A stretch of 37,045 nt of DNA, taken from a virus. The DNA is taken from the IMG/VR virus record IMGVR_UViG_3300008448_000276, positions 1 through 37,045 of that record. One strand, 5' to 3'. Each line of letters begins with the position of its first letter. Within the stretch, counting starts at the first letter, position 1. Of the stretch, positions 7,512-17,048 are shown piece after piece. Below the pieces are notes generated by a model. That model saw nothing but the letters and a program-made list of their open reading frames with translations, made no database searches and was not told the origin of the DNA. Both the position numbers and the translations under genes were made by a program.

Positions 7512-7817
7512 ATGTCTTATCGTATCGATCACGCATACTGCTGGTACAATAATGGCAGTATGATTGTGAAGATGTACTTTATCAATCACGTTCCATTTAC
7601 ATTTGACGAACTTCCAGACGGGCACTTATATGATCTAGATCTTTGTAGAGAAGCAGATAAGAATCGCACATTTGAACCAGATGATCTATATAAAAACTCT
7701 TTTTATCTTATAGACGAACAGGCTCATCCTTGCCTCTTTCCAATTGAGTTAGAGAATCCTGAAGATATGCCAGATGATGACTATTACATCTATGACGAGG
7801 AAGATTTAATGGGATAA
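7512..7817 (+). CDS. Hypothetical acidic protein
   Basis: A 101-residue protein rich in Asp, Glu and Tyr, with an acidic C-terminus (EDMPDDDYYIYDEEDLMG). No family recognised. It is the last gene of the small insert between the baseplate and fibre genes, behind a late-type box at 7483, and its 3' end overlaps the next late-type box at 7813. The ATG at 7512 is the only reasonable start. Confidence 0.65.
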   Translation: MSYRIDHAYCWYNNGSMIVKMYFINHVPFTFDELPDGHLYDLDLCREADKNRTFEPDDLYKNSFYLIDEQAHPCLFPIELENPEDMPDDDYYIYDEEDLMG

Positions 7818-7820
7818 ATA
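7813..7820 (+). promoter_or_regulatory. T4-type late promoter (GATAAATA)
   Basis: NATAAATA box overlapping the stop of the preceding gene and 33 bases upstream of the giant fibre gene, which it probably drives. Confidence 0.55.
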
Positions 7821-7852
7821 AAACATAGAAATCCTATGGTCGTTGCAGTCCG

Positions 7853-10800
7853 ATGCCTCTTAATAAATTAGATAATTTCATTAAAAATACTGAAGGTCGT
7901 ATTCTTTATGTAAATCCAAACGACCTTGATTCCACAGATTCTATCGAAAATGAAGGAAATTCTCTGGCTCGTCCATTTAAGACGATTCAGAGAGCACTTT
8001 TAGAATCTGCAAGATTTTCATATGTAAAGGGAAGTACAAACGATATTACTGAAAAGACCACCATTTTACTATTTCCTGGTGAGCATTTAGTTGATAATAG
8101 ACCTGGTTATGCAATTTACAATAATGGTGGGGCAAAAGCAGTTGATAGATCTGGAGCAGAATCTTTAGCAGCGGCAGTTTTTTCTTTAGGTTTGGATTCT
8201 AATTTTGATCTAACTCAAGAAGATAACCAGCTTTATAAATTTAACAGTTATTATGGTGGGGTTATAGTACCCAGAGGAACTTCAATTGTTGGTCTTGATC
8301 TAAGAAAGACTAAAATTAGAGCAAAATACGTTCCAAATCCAACTGATTCTGTAGTACCTAGCACATCCATTTTTAGAATTACTGGCGCTTGCTATTTTTG
8401 GCAAATGTCATTCTTTGATGCTGATCCTTCAGCAACAGTTTATACAAATCCAGATAACTTTGGATTATCTTATAGATCTTTACCAACATTTTCTCACCAT
8501 AAATTAACCTGCTTTGAATATGCAGATGGTGTGAACAATATTGGAACATATGGTCTTACCGACCTTGATATGTATTATAGTAAGCTTTCAAATGCTTATA
8601 ATGCTTATCGTGAAATTGATCAGAAATATCCAGCAGATCCTCTTGGTTTTGCAAAGAGAAATCCAGAATGGGAAATTGTTGGTGCTTTTGCTGCAGATCC
8701 AATCAATATTTCATCGATCATTTCTGGAAATGGATCTACTGGATCAGCGATTATTACTGTTACTACACCAGAAGCACATGGATTGAATGCGGGAACTCCA
8801 ATTAAGATTAAGGGAGTTAGTGGGTCAGGACTAACATCGCCATATAATATTTCGACCGTCGTTCAAAATGTTCTTAGTGCAACTCAATTTACTTATCTTC
8901 TCCCAGCATTTTCATCCTATCCAACACTTAATCCAAATCCAAGTGCAGCTTCAGCAACAGTAACCGTCGAAACTGACACAGTATCTGGCGCATCTCCATA
9001 TATCTTTAACTGCTCACTCAGATCTGTCTGGGGTATGCAAGGAATGCACGCTGATGGTGCAAGAGCATCTGGTTTCCGTTCTATGGTTGTTGCTCAGTTT
9101 ACTGCTGTATCAATTCAAAAAGACGACCGTGCATTTGTTAAATATAATCCAACAAGTAGAACATATGAATCTGTAAATTATGTAACAGTTTATGGATCTG
9201 AATTGCCAGATGGGGCATCGCAGACTGATTCTGGAAAAGTCTATCATTTAGATCCTGACGCTGTTTATAGAAATGGTTGGGAAACAAGTCATATTAAACT
9301 TTCAAATGATGCATTTATTCAGATTGTTTCCGTTTTCGCAATTGGATTTAATAAGCATTTTGATGCTCGATCAGGTGGAGACGCTTCAATTACAAACTCC
9401 AACTCTAACTTTGGTCAAATCTCACTAATTTCCAGTGGATTTAAAAAGGAAGCCTTCAATAAAGATGATTCTGGATACTTAACTGGTATTATATGCCCAA
9501 GAGCAATTGTATCAGATGAAGAAAATGTAGAGTGGTTGTCATTAAACGTTGGATTGACAACTCAGGTTGGTATATCAAGTCATTTATACCTCTTTGGGTA
9601 TAATGCAAAAGATCTTCTCCCATCATCAATCACACAAGGATATAGAGTTGGTGCGAGAGTTAATGATAAATTGTATATTACTGGTGCAGGAACTACATAT
9701 TCTGCAAATATTTACATGTGCGATAATGCGATCGCAGTAAGTGGACTAACAACAGCTAGAGGTGCATCAAGTTCATTTAAGTCGTATCGTGTAACTTCTG
9801 GACCAGATTTAAATGGTTCCTTCACAATTGGAGCAAATGCACTATTAACTGGAGAAACTGTAAAAATTATTAGTGAAGATGGCGACTTACCTGAGAATAT
9901 TACCGCACACCAAACATATTATGTTATCAATAATAATGACAATAACACGATTAAATTAGCAGCATCATTCACTAATGCTACCCAAGGAAATGAAATTAGT
10001 GTTTATGGTGGAACAAATCTAACAATTTTAAGTAGAGTTTCTGAGAAAGAATCTGGCGATTTAGGATCTCCTGTTCAGTATGATCCTCAAAATAACAATT
10101 GGTTTATTCATGCCGAAACTGGGAACGCTATCTATAGTGCATTTGCTTCAGGTGGAGTAGCAACATTTGGTGAGACAACAGACCTATCTTTCATAAGACG
10201 TATTTCGGATGAAAGAAGTCTTGATGAAAAAATTTATAAGTTAAGAGTTGTTATTCCAAAAGAAATTCCAAATGCAAAAGATCCAGAATCTGGATTTGTT
10301 ATGCAAGAATCTAGCACTACTGGTGCCAGAAATGATGCAGATTTTACAAAGGTATCTCTCGCAAACACCGACTATCAATTTAGAAGGAATCCAAAATTTA
10401 TTTCAACTTGTACTGTAAGTTCCGGAACAGTTACGGTTCTTACAGAAATGCCCCATAAATGTTTAATTGGGGAGTATGTAAATATCCGAAACGTTACAGA
10501 TACAAGTAATACTACAGGGATTTTCAATGTAGGGTATAACGGAAGATTCCAAATTACTGAAGTGACAGATGCCTTTACATTTAAATATTCAACGACAGAT
10601 GTTGATGGAGTAGCACATGTAGTCCCTAGCAATTCTACTAACAACACAAATAACAGAACTTCTTCTCTACCTAGGTTTGAGAGAAATGATTGGAGAGGGA
10701 ATCTATTTGTTTATAGAAATGAAGTTATTTCTCCATACATTTACAATAAACAGGATGGAATATATCATTTATATGCATTGAATGCAAACAATGCAATGAC

Positions 10801-13078
10801 CGATGAGTTTACAAACTTAAAATACTCTCAACTTCCCGTTGATTTATATCCACAACTTGATAGAGATAATATTAATGATAATCCAGTTCCAGCAAAGACA
10901 TTTGCAAAACGATCCCCAATTGGTGCCGTTAATACAAATGATTTAAAGAGAAGTGTTACGAGAGAAACTATTGACCTGACTATGCAAGAAGTGGGATTAG
11001 GTCTCACTATTTCCTCGGTTGTTTCAACTTCTGGAGTTGCAACTATTACTTTCCCAAGATTCCATGGACTATCTGGAATCGTCACAGGTGCAATCACTGC
11101 TGGTGCAAACTATACACCAACTGTTGGTGTTGCGACCTATTACAATGTAAAGCTTTTAAATGGATCTCAAACAGGATCTTGGAATGGTGCTACGGCAAAA
11201 GTTGTAGTAAGCACTGGAGCAGTTAGTGAAGTTGAAATTATGTCTCCAGGATCTGGATACAGTGCCTCTAGTTTGTATTTTGATCAGACAAAAATTGGCA
11301 CAGGAAACGGCGCCGCTAGATATGTAATTACTGCTGCAGGAATCTCTACAAATATTGATGACATTGTTTGTGTGACTGGTATTGGATCTACATCTGAAGC
11401 GTACTATAGAATTACTTCGATTGGATCTTCCACATCAATTGCGGTTGCCAAAACTGCAGGAGATCCAACACCTCTAAGAAATGCCTATGTATATCTTGTG
11501 GGACCTTCTGTTGGGCTTACTTCATCATTATATTCCAGTACAACTGGAATTACAACTTTTACTACACGTTCCGCACACGGATTACTTGCAGGAAATAGAT
11601 TCCAAATTAACAACATAAACAATAGCAATCTTGGAGTTTATATTGTTAAAGAAAGACTAGGAGTTAATACATTTACCGCTGTAACAGGATCAGTTGGTAT
11701 TGCAACCACTGCAGGATATGTATTCAGTCGAGGATTAGATTCGAACGAAGCTATATCTGACAGTACAGCAGAAAATTATGGTGTTCGTGGATTTAGTTTC
11801 TATGATAACAATAAATTTACTTTATCGACGGGAATTGGCACAGAAAGCACCATTTATTATAGAGCAATAAGTGGTATTGGAACTGCTCAAAGATTACCAT
11901 TAGGATCTTATATCCAAGTTGATAATGAAATAATGAGATTAGTTAGCACAGGAAATACCTCTGCTACCGTTATTCGTGGATCTCTTGGATCTCTTCAAGA
12001 AAGTCATGACCAGAATTCTCTAATTCGTAAAATTAATCCTCTTGCTGTAGAATTCCGTAGACCTTCGATTATTCGTGCTTCTGGTCATACATTTGAGTAT
12101 CTTGGATATGGACCTGGAAACTACTCAACCAGTTTACCTCAAATTCAAGTTAAAACTTTGAATGATGAAGAAAACTTCTTAGCAAACTCTCAAGAACGTG
12201 ATGCTGGGGTTGTAGTTTATACTGGAATGAACAACAATGGAGACTTTTTCAGTGGAAATACTAAAACATCTTCAACCAGTGGAGAGGTAATTTCTTTTGA
12301 TATTCCAAGTCCCACTATAACTGGTCAAACTCCAAATAAATTAAGTGCTGTATTTGATGAAGTAACTATAAAAGAAAGACTTCTTGTAGAAGGTGGATCT
12401 TCTGGTAAGGTTCTATCTCAATTCGATGGTCCTGTTAACTTTAACAGAGATTTGAGAATTAAATCTGTTGCAACATTTAATAATACTGTAAGATTAACAC
12501 AAGGTGCAGATTCAACAGCTCCTCACAATGGCGATTTAATTGTTGCTGGCGGTGTTGGAATTGGTAAGAGCGTTAACATCGGCGGAACTCTTTATTGTTC
12601 TACGGTTAAATTTGATAACATTAGGATTGCAATTAGTTCTACAAATACAATTGATACGAGCAGTGGTAATTTAAGTATTGGAGCAACTTCAGGAAGTCGC
12701 GTTGCAATTTTAACTGACACAACAATTGCAGGTATATTAAGTGTAACTGATGATATCACAGCATTTTGGACTTCTGATGAAAGATTGAAGGACAATATCG
12801 CACCAATTGATGATCCTCTTGCAAAGGTTCTTTCAATAAGTGGTAATACATTTGATTGGAACGAAAAATCTAATAAGTCTGGTCATGATGTTGGTGTTAT
12901 TGCACAGGAAATTGAAAAAGTTCTTCCAGAAGCAGTCATAACAAGAGATAATGGATATCTTGCAGTTGATTATCACAAGGTTGTACCTCTATTAATCGAA
13001 GCTGTCAAGGAATTAACTGCTAAGGTTGAAAGTTTGGAACATGATTTTGCATCTCTTCAGAAACTCTTAGATAAATAA
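7853..13078 (+). CDS. Giant tail-fibre protein with C-terminal S74 self-cleaving chaperone
   Basis: A 1741-residue virion protein. The N-terminus (RILYVNPNDLDSTDSIENEG) begins a long beta-rich region resembling pectate-lyase-like beta-helix fibre proteins of cyanophages. Several beta modules follow, containing phrases such as ITTFTTRSAHGLLAGNRF that repeat in variant form. Residues 1638-1741 form a peptidase S74 (endosialidase-type intramolecular chaperone) domain: the TSDERLKDNI motif, then HDVGVIAQEIEKVLPEAV and YHKVVPLLIEAVKEL with a terminal coiled coil. Ser1641 and Lys1646 have the spacing of the known Ser-Lys dyad, so cleavage before Ser1641 would release about 101 residues after trimer folding. 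It is likely a long tail fibre that contacts the host. Confidence 0.82.
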   Translation: MPLNKLDNFIKNTEGRILYVNPNDLDSTDSIENEGNSLARPFKTIQRALLESARFSYVKGSTNDITEKTTILLFPGEHLVDNRPGYAIYNNGGAKAVDRSGAESLAAAVFSLGLDSNFDLTQEDNQLYKFNSYYGGVIVPRGTSIVGLDLRKTKIRAKYVPNPTDSVVPSTSIFRITGACYFWQMSFFDADPSATVYTNPDNFGLSYRSLPTFSHHKLTCFEYADGVNNIGTYGLTDLDMYYSKLSNAYNAYREIDQKYPADPLGFAKRNPEWEIVGAFAADPINISSIISGNGSTGSAIITVTTPEAHGLNAGTPIKIKGVSGSGLTSPYNISTVVQNVLSATQFTYLLPAFSSYPTLNPNPSAASATVTVETDTVSGASPYIFNCSLRSVWGMQGMHADGARASGFRSMVVAQFTAVSIQKDDRAFVKYNPTSRTYESVNYVTVYGSELPDGASQTDSGKVYHLDPDAVYRNGWETSHIKLSNDAFIQIVSVFAIGFNKHFDARSGGDASITNSNSNFGQISLISSGFKKEAFNKDDSGYLTGIICPRAIVSDEENVEWLSLNVGLTTQVGISSHLYLFGYNAKDLLPSSITQGYRVGARVNDKLYITGAGTTYSANIYMCDNAIAVSGLTTARGASSSFKSYRVTSGPDLNGSFTIGANALLTGETVKIISEDGDLPENITAHQTYYVINNNDNNTIKLAASFTNATQGNEISVYGGTNLTILSRVSEKESGDLGSPVQYDPQNNNWFIHAETGNAIYSAFASGGVATFGETTDLSFIRRISDERSLDEKIYKLRVVIPKEIPNAKDPESGFVMQESSTTGARNDADFTKVSLANTDYQFRRNPKFISTCTVSSGTVTVLTEMPHKCLIGEYVNIRNVTDTSNTTGIFNVGYNGRFQITEVTDAFTFKYSTTDVDGVAHVVPSNSTNNTNNRTSSLPRFERNDWRGNLFVYRNEVISPYIYNKQDGIYHLYALNANNAMTDEFTNLKYSQLPVDLYPQLDRDNINDNPVPAKTFAKRSPIGAVNTNDLKRSVTRETIDLTMQEVGLGLTISSVVSTSGVATITFPRFHGLSGIVTGAITAGANYTPTVGVATYYNVKLLNGSQTGSWNGATAKVVVSTGAVSEVEIMSPGSGYSASSLYFDQTKIGTGNGAARYVITAAGISTNIDDIVCVTGIGSTSEAYYRITSIGSSTSIAVAKTAGDPTPLRNAYVYLVGPSVGLTSSLYSSTTGITTFTTRSAHGLLAGNRFQINNINNSNLGVYIVKERLGVNTFTAVTGSVGIATTAGYVFSRGLDSNEAISDSTAENYGVRGFSFYDNNKFTLSTGIGTESTIYYRAISGIGTAQRLPLGSYIQVDNEIMRLVSTGNTSATVIRGSLGSLQESHDQNSLIRKINPLAVEFRRPSIIRASGHTFEYLGYGPGNYSTSLPQIQVKTLNDEENFLANSQERDAGVVVYTGMNNNGDFFSGNTKTSSTSGEVISFDIPSPTITGQTPNKLSAVFDEVTIKERLLVEGGSSGKVLSQFDGPVNFNRDLRIKSVATFNNTVRLTQGADSTAPHNGDLIVAGGVGIGKSVNIGGTLYCSTVKFDNIRIAISSTNTIDTSSGNLSIGATSGSRVAILTDTTIAGILSVTDDITAFWTSDERLKDNIAPIDDPLAKVLSISGNTFDWNEKSNKSGHDVGVIAQEIEKVLPEAVITRDNGYLAVDYHKVVPLLIEAVKELTAKVESLEHDFASLQKLLDK
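13070..13077 (+). promoter_or_regulatory. T4-type late promoter (GATAAATA)
   Basis: NATAAATA box overlapping the last codons of the giant fibre gene and 17 bases before the next fibre ATG. The short distance leaves a leader of roughly ten bases. Confidence 0.5.
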
Positions 13079-13094
13079 CTAAAAACCATATAAG

Positions 13095-14921
13095 ATGGCA
13101 AATTTTAGAAAGTCATTTAATCTTCGCAATGGTGTTCAAGTTGATGATGATAATTTTATTGTAAATGCAAATGGTCTAGTTGGCATTGGTACATCGGTGC
13201 CAATTGAAACTTTAGATGTTCGTGGAACTACGAGAATTGTTGGATTATTGACAGCATCATTGCTTAATGCACCCAATATTCAAATAACCGGATTTGGAAC
13301 TTTTGGTACAATAACAGATGGAACTGTTAGAATCAGTGGTGGAATTGTTACAGCAACAACTGGAGTTGTCACATATTATGGTGATGGTAAAGGTTTAGTT
13401 AATATTCCAACTTCTCAATGGGTTGATGTTGATCCAGGAGCTGGCACCACAAGTATATACGCGGCTGGACGAGTTGGTATTGCAACAACAAACCCAGTAC
13501 AACCATATTTTCTTCAGGTTGGAGGAAATCCAGATTCTACTGTAGGTCCAAGCACCGGTGGGGTAGGAATTAATTCGCGTGGAAATATCAAAGCATCTGG
13601 TATTATTACAGCGTCCACTTATTTTAGTGGACTCCATTTTGGAGAAGTAAATTCAACAGGAATTTCAACTTTCACAGTTATTACTATAGGCACGGGGACA
13701 ACAATAACAAGTGGTGTTATTACATCTACTCAATTTGTAGGTTCTTTTGTAGGAATTGCAACTTCTGCATTATCTCTTACTGGAAATCCAAGTATTGGTG
13801 TTGGAACAGTAACGGCAATACAAGTTAGAGCTGGTTTATCCACGGTTGGAATTATCACAGTATTAAATGAATTGGATGTTGGAATTGGTGCAACAGTATT
13901 CACTGCACTAGTTAATGGTTTTATTGGTATTGGAACAGCAAACCCAACCTCACAACTCCAAATTCGAAGATCTAGTACAGCATTATTTGAGATTATTTCA
14001 AATACTAGTGTAGCTACAATTAGTGTTGGGCAATCTGTTGGTGTCGGAAAGAGTACAGGAACTATAAGGTTTGGTGATGATGATAAAACTTTTGATATTG
14101 TTAATAATGATACTGGAAATCTCAATTTCTACTTACATTCTGGATCCCCAGGTATTAACACTGGTAGATTTGAATGGTATTATGGGCAAACAAATACTCA
14201 ATTAATGTCGTTAACTTATGGAGGAAGATTAGGACTTGGTAAAACAAATCCAGATCGAACTCTTCATGTCGTTGGTACATCTACTGTAACTGGAGCTGCC
14301 TTTTTCGGTGGTAATGTTGACATTTATGGAACATTAACAGCGGCAACATTAACTCTTCCATCTGTAATTTCGGGCAGCAATATTGAGGCAACAACTGGTA
14401 TATCTACATTTAATAACTTAGATGTTTTAGGGAATATATTAGTATCTTTTGGTTCTTCAATTGGAATTGGAACAACAACACCAACTGTTGATTTAGATGC
14501 AAAGGGTAAAACAAGTTTGTTTGGTTCAATAGGAATTGCAACGGACGTATTTTATGGTACTGAAGTTGTAGCTTTATCTGGAAATGCAGTAATTCCAACT
14601 GGTGGTGTTGGAATTGGAACGACGTATTTAAATCCAATATTGGGTGCAGTTCAAATATATTCAAGGAGACTTGACTTTTATAATGGCGAGATATTCCTTG
14701 ATTCTGATAGCGTCCTTGGATTTAACACAAATAGTGCAAAAGCTATAATTGATTTCAGTAGTGTTGGATCTGCTACAACTCGTCCTGTAATGGTTATTCC
14801 TAATATTTCAACTGCTACCAGAACTGGAATAGCTCAAACTCCAGCTGGTTCAATGATTTTTAATACAACGACTTCAAAATTCCAAGGATACACTGGAGTC
14901 GCTTGGACAGACTTTCACTAA
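13095..14921 (+). CDS. Tail-fibre protein with GIGT-type beta repeats
   Basis: A 608-residue protein made largely of repeats containing GIGT or VGIGT followed by TxPxxxLDVRG-like text (residues about 30-50, 270-290, 370-390, 455-475). These are typical of trimeric beta-structured fibre shafts in cyanophages and of proteins that precede S74 domains. Here the C-terminus ends without an S74 domain (TSKFQGYTGVAWTDFH). It is rich in Gly, Thr, Val and Ile. It lies between the giant fibre and the Gly-rich adhesin, so it probably forms a shaft segment linking them. Confidence 0.75.
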   Translation: MANFRKSFNLRNGVQVDDDNFIVNANGLVGIGTSVPIETLDVRGTTRIVGLLTASLLNAPNIQITGFGTFGTITDGTVRISGGIVTATTGVVTYYGDGKGLVNIPTSQWVDVDPGAGTTSIYAAGRVGIATTNPVQPYFLQVGGNPDSTVGPSTGGVGINSRGNIKASGIITASTYFSGLHFGEVNSTGISTFTVITIGTGTTITSGVITSTQFVGSFVGIATSALSLTGNPSIGVGTVTAIQVRAGLSTVGIITVLNELDVGIGATVFTALVNGFIGIGTANPTSQLQIRRSSTALFEIISNTSVATISVGQSVGVGKSTGTIRFGDDDKTFDIVNNDTGNLNFYLHSGSPGINTGRFEWYYGQTNTQLMSLTYGGRLGLGKTNPDRTLHVVGTSTVTGAAFFGGNVDIYGTLTAATLTLPSVISGSNIEATTGISTFNNLDVLGNILVSFGSSIGIGTTTPTVDLDAKGKTSLFGSIGIATDVFYGTEVVALSGNAVIPTGGVGIGTTYLNPILGAVQIYSRRLDFYNGEIFLDSDSVLGFNTNSAKAIIDFSSVGSATTRPVMVIPNISTATRTGIAQTPAGSMIFNTTTSKFQGYTGVAWTDFH

Positions 14922-14938
14922 TTGAAGGAGGAAGGTAA

Positions 14939-16141
14939 ATGGCAGCAACAGTATCAACAGCAGGTCCATACTATTCTACTGGATCAATTAGTTTTAGTTC
15001 TTTAAGATCTAATTTTCGTGCCCAAAGGAGAAAAGAGTCCTCTGCTGGAATTGCAACATTTGTAGATGATACTGACGAGATTAGTGCCTCACAACTAAGA
15101 AGACTTACAATTACCAGTGGAACTAGTGAATATGCCCCTAATGCTGGAGTTGGAACCGATCCAAATGTTCCAACTGCTACAGAAAATGCTGGAATTAGTA
15201 CATATCTAAATTGGAAAACATCTCAATTTAGAAATTCAATCAAATACTATTATATCACACAATCTGGTACAAATCTTAACTTTGCTATTGATGCACAATC
15301 TTGGAATAGTAATTTAGATAAAAATGTTAGAAAAATTTTATTTGTTGATGGGACTTGTGGTTCGAATGATGCTACTCTTCCAGCAGCAACATTTAATGCA
15401 ACTGCATATAATTTTACTATCGATAATTATGGAAGTATTTTGGGTGCAAGTGGTAAAGGTGGTGGAACAACTGGAGCGGATCCTATAGATGGGCAAAAAG
15501 GTGGTGATGCTCTACAATTTGTATCTACAAATGGATCCAACAATGTAATTCTAGTTAGAACTGGTTCAAAGATATATGGTGGCGGAGGCGGTGGAGAAAA
15601 AGGTAAAACAGGTACTAATGGAAGTAATGGAACATGTTATCAATCTCAAGTTTTTGGAACTGGTTGTCAGGGGGGAAGTAATAGTTGTCCAGGAGGATGG
15701 AATCAAATAGGATCATGGAACAATTGTTGTTCCTGGGCTCGTGGGTGTTCTGGAAATAATTGGTATAAAAACTGTGCTAGAAGTTATACAATCTCTGGTG
15801 GAACAGGTGGTTCTGGTGGTAATGGTGGTCCAGGTAGAGGATATAACTGGCAAGAACCTAATTCATTAAGTGGTGCGACTGCTCCAGCAGTTCCATCAGT
15901 TTCAACTTGTCCTGGTCCTTATTCTAATAGTCCTGCCCCGACTAGTGGAAAACAAGGAGAGAATGGCGCATCAGGAGGTGAATGGGCAACTAATGGTGGA
16001 AGTGTTGATGCTTCTGGTACAAATTTAGTAACTAGAACTGGTGGTTCTGGTGGTGGTTCTGGTAGGGCAGTATTTGGATCAGATTATACTATGTCTGGAC
16101 CTTTTACTAACGCTAATATTGTTAAAGGGACATATGGGTAA
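14939..16141 (+). CDS. Glycine-rich, cysteine-rich adhesin-like tail-fibre protein
   Basis: A 400-residue protein with a strong Shine-Dalgarno (AAGGAGGAAGG, 14925-14935). The N-terminal 160 residues are mixed alpha/beta. From about 165 onward it is glycine-rich, with a run of six Gly at 214-219 and GGTGGSGGNGGPG near 287-299, recalling the glycine-rich motifs of T-even gp38 receptor-binding tips. Residues 233-279 hold seven Cys (233, 243, 250, 263, 264, 270, 279), unusual for a cytoplasmically assembled fibre; they may bind metal or form disulfides. The end GSGRAVFGSDYTMSG resembles other cyanophage fibre tips. Receptor binding is inferred. Confidence 0.68.
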   Translation: MAATVSTAGPYYSTGSISFSSLRSNFRAQRRKESSAGIATFVDDTDEISASQLRRLTITSGTSEYAPNAGVGTDPNVPTATENAGISTYLNWKTSQFRNSIKYYYITQSGTNLNFAIDAQSWNSNLDKNVRKILFVDGTCGSNDATLPAATFNATAYNFTIDNYGSILGASGKGGGTTGADPIDGQKGGDALQFVSTNGSNNVILVRTGSKIYGGGGGGEKGKTGTNGSNGTCYQSQVFGTGCQGGSNSCPGGWNQIGSWNNCCSWARGCSGNNWYKNCARSYTISGGTGGSGGNGGPGRGYNWQEPNSLSGATAPAVPSVSTCPGPYSNSPAPTSGKQGENGASGGEWATNGGSVDASGTNLVTRTGGSGGGSGRAVFGSDYTMSGPFTNANIVKGTYG

Positions 16142-16147
16142 TAAATA
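16140..16147 (+). promoter_or_regulatory. T4-type late promoter (AATAAATA)
   Basis: NATAAATA box overlapping the adhesin stop and 28 bases upstream of the ATG at 16175. It would drive the zinc-ribbon and oxygenase genes. Confidence 0.55.
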
Positions 16148-16174
16148 TTTGTAATTGGTTGAATTTTCATTAGT

Positions 16175-16501
16175 ATGTCTGAAGAGAAAGAGTATCCTTC
16201 ATTATTTGAGCAAGGAAAAAATTTAGCTGAATTTTCTTTTGAACTTATTAAACGAGCTTTGATGAGTGAAGCTCTGTTAGTTTCTGATGAAGTTCAAAGT
16301 CAAAGAATGCAAATATGCACATCTTGTGAAAAATATGATAAATTACAAGATCGTTGTGTAGAATGTGGTTGTTTTATACAACCCAAAACTAGATATGCAT
16401 TAGATTCTTGTCCATTACATAAGTGGAAGGAATCTAATATTGATTGGATGAATGGAAAATTTGATACTATAATTGGAGATATAGAAAAAAATGAATCTTG
16501 A
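16175..16501 (+). CDS. Zinc-ribbon protein following the tail-fibre genes
   Basis: A 108-residue protein with an N-terminal amphipathic helix and a cysteine cluster: CTSC at 48-51, CVEC at 61-64, Cys66 and Cys79. Two CxxC pairs ten residues apart suggest a zinc ribbon. Molecular role unknown; such proteins may bind nucleic acid or act as an assembly or modification factor. It overlaps the next gene by 11 bases, so it is probably co-translated with the oxygenase-like proteins. Confidence 0.7.
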   Translation: MSEEKEYPSLFEQGKNLAEFSFELIKRALMSEALLVSDEVQSQRMQICTSCEKYDKLQDRCVECGCFIQPKTRYALDSCPLHKWKESNIDWMNGKFDTIIGDIEKNES

Positions 16502-17048
16502 GCAGTCTAGTTATGGTATTATGCCTATGTTTATTGTTCCATATCTTCAACTAGAAGTAAGTAATTGGGGGGATAAAAAGAAAAAGTTGTTAAAATTAAT
16601 GGACAACTCTGATTTAGAACTAGATTCTATTATCTTAACCTCTTTTACTGACAAAGATTCCGCTACAAATCAAAATGATTTGATAGAGTCTATATTTGAA
16701 GAAGAATTAAATCATATGAAAAAATCCTTTAATTTTAATGATTGTTCGATAAAAAAGTCTTGGTTTCAAGAACAGACAAAAAATATGTTTCATCCAATTC
16801 ATCATCACTGTGGTAATGGTATAATGATGAGTTCAGTTTGTTATATCGAATATGATTCTTCTGTTCACACTGCAACTGAATTTATATCTCCATATGTAGA
16901 TTCTATAAGTTGCTCTTATTTACATTTTATGCCAGAGGTAAAGGAAGGTACAATAATATTTTTCCCATCAAATGTTTTACATCAAACAGTACCAAGTATT
17001 TCAGATAAACCTAGAAAAATTATTTCCTTTAATTTAGAGGTAAAATGA
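16491..17048 (+). CDS. Putative 2-oxoglutarate/Fe(II) oxygenase
   Basis: A 185-residue protein whose C-terminal half resembles the 2OG-Fe(II) oxygenase group of phages: HPIHHHCGNG near 101-110, a strand VCYIEY, then EGTIIFFPSNVLHQTVP at 152-168 and Arg175 followed by IISFNLE. His104 or His106 and His164 would be iron ligands, and Arg175 would bind 2-oxoglutarate. The acidic ligand expected two residues after the first His is not obvious, so activity is uncertain. The substrate is unknown; its place behind the fibre genes allows protein hydroxylation or a host-surface role. Confidence 0.6.
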   Translation: MNLEQSSYGIMPMFIVPYLQLEVSNWGDKKKKLLKLMDNSDLELDSIILTSFTDKDSATNQNDLIESIFEEELNHMKKSFNFNDCSIKKSWFQEQTKNMFHPIHHHCGNGIMMSSVCYIEYDSSVHTATEFISPYVDSISCSYLHFMPEVKEGTIIFFPSNVLHQTVPSISDKPRKIISFNLEVK

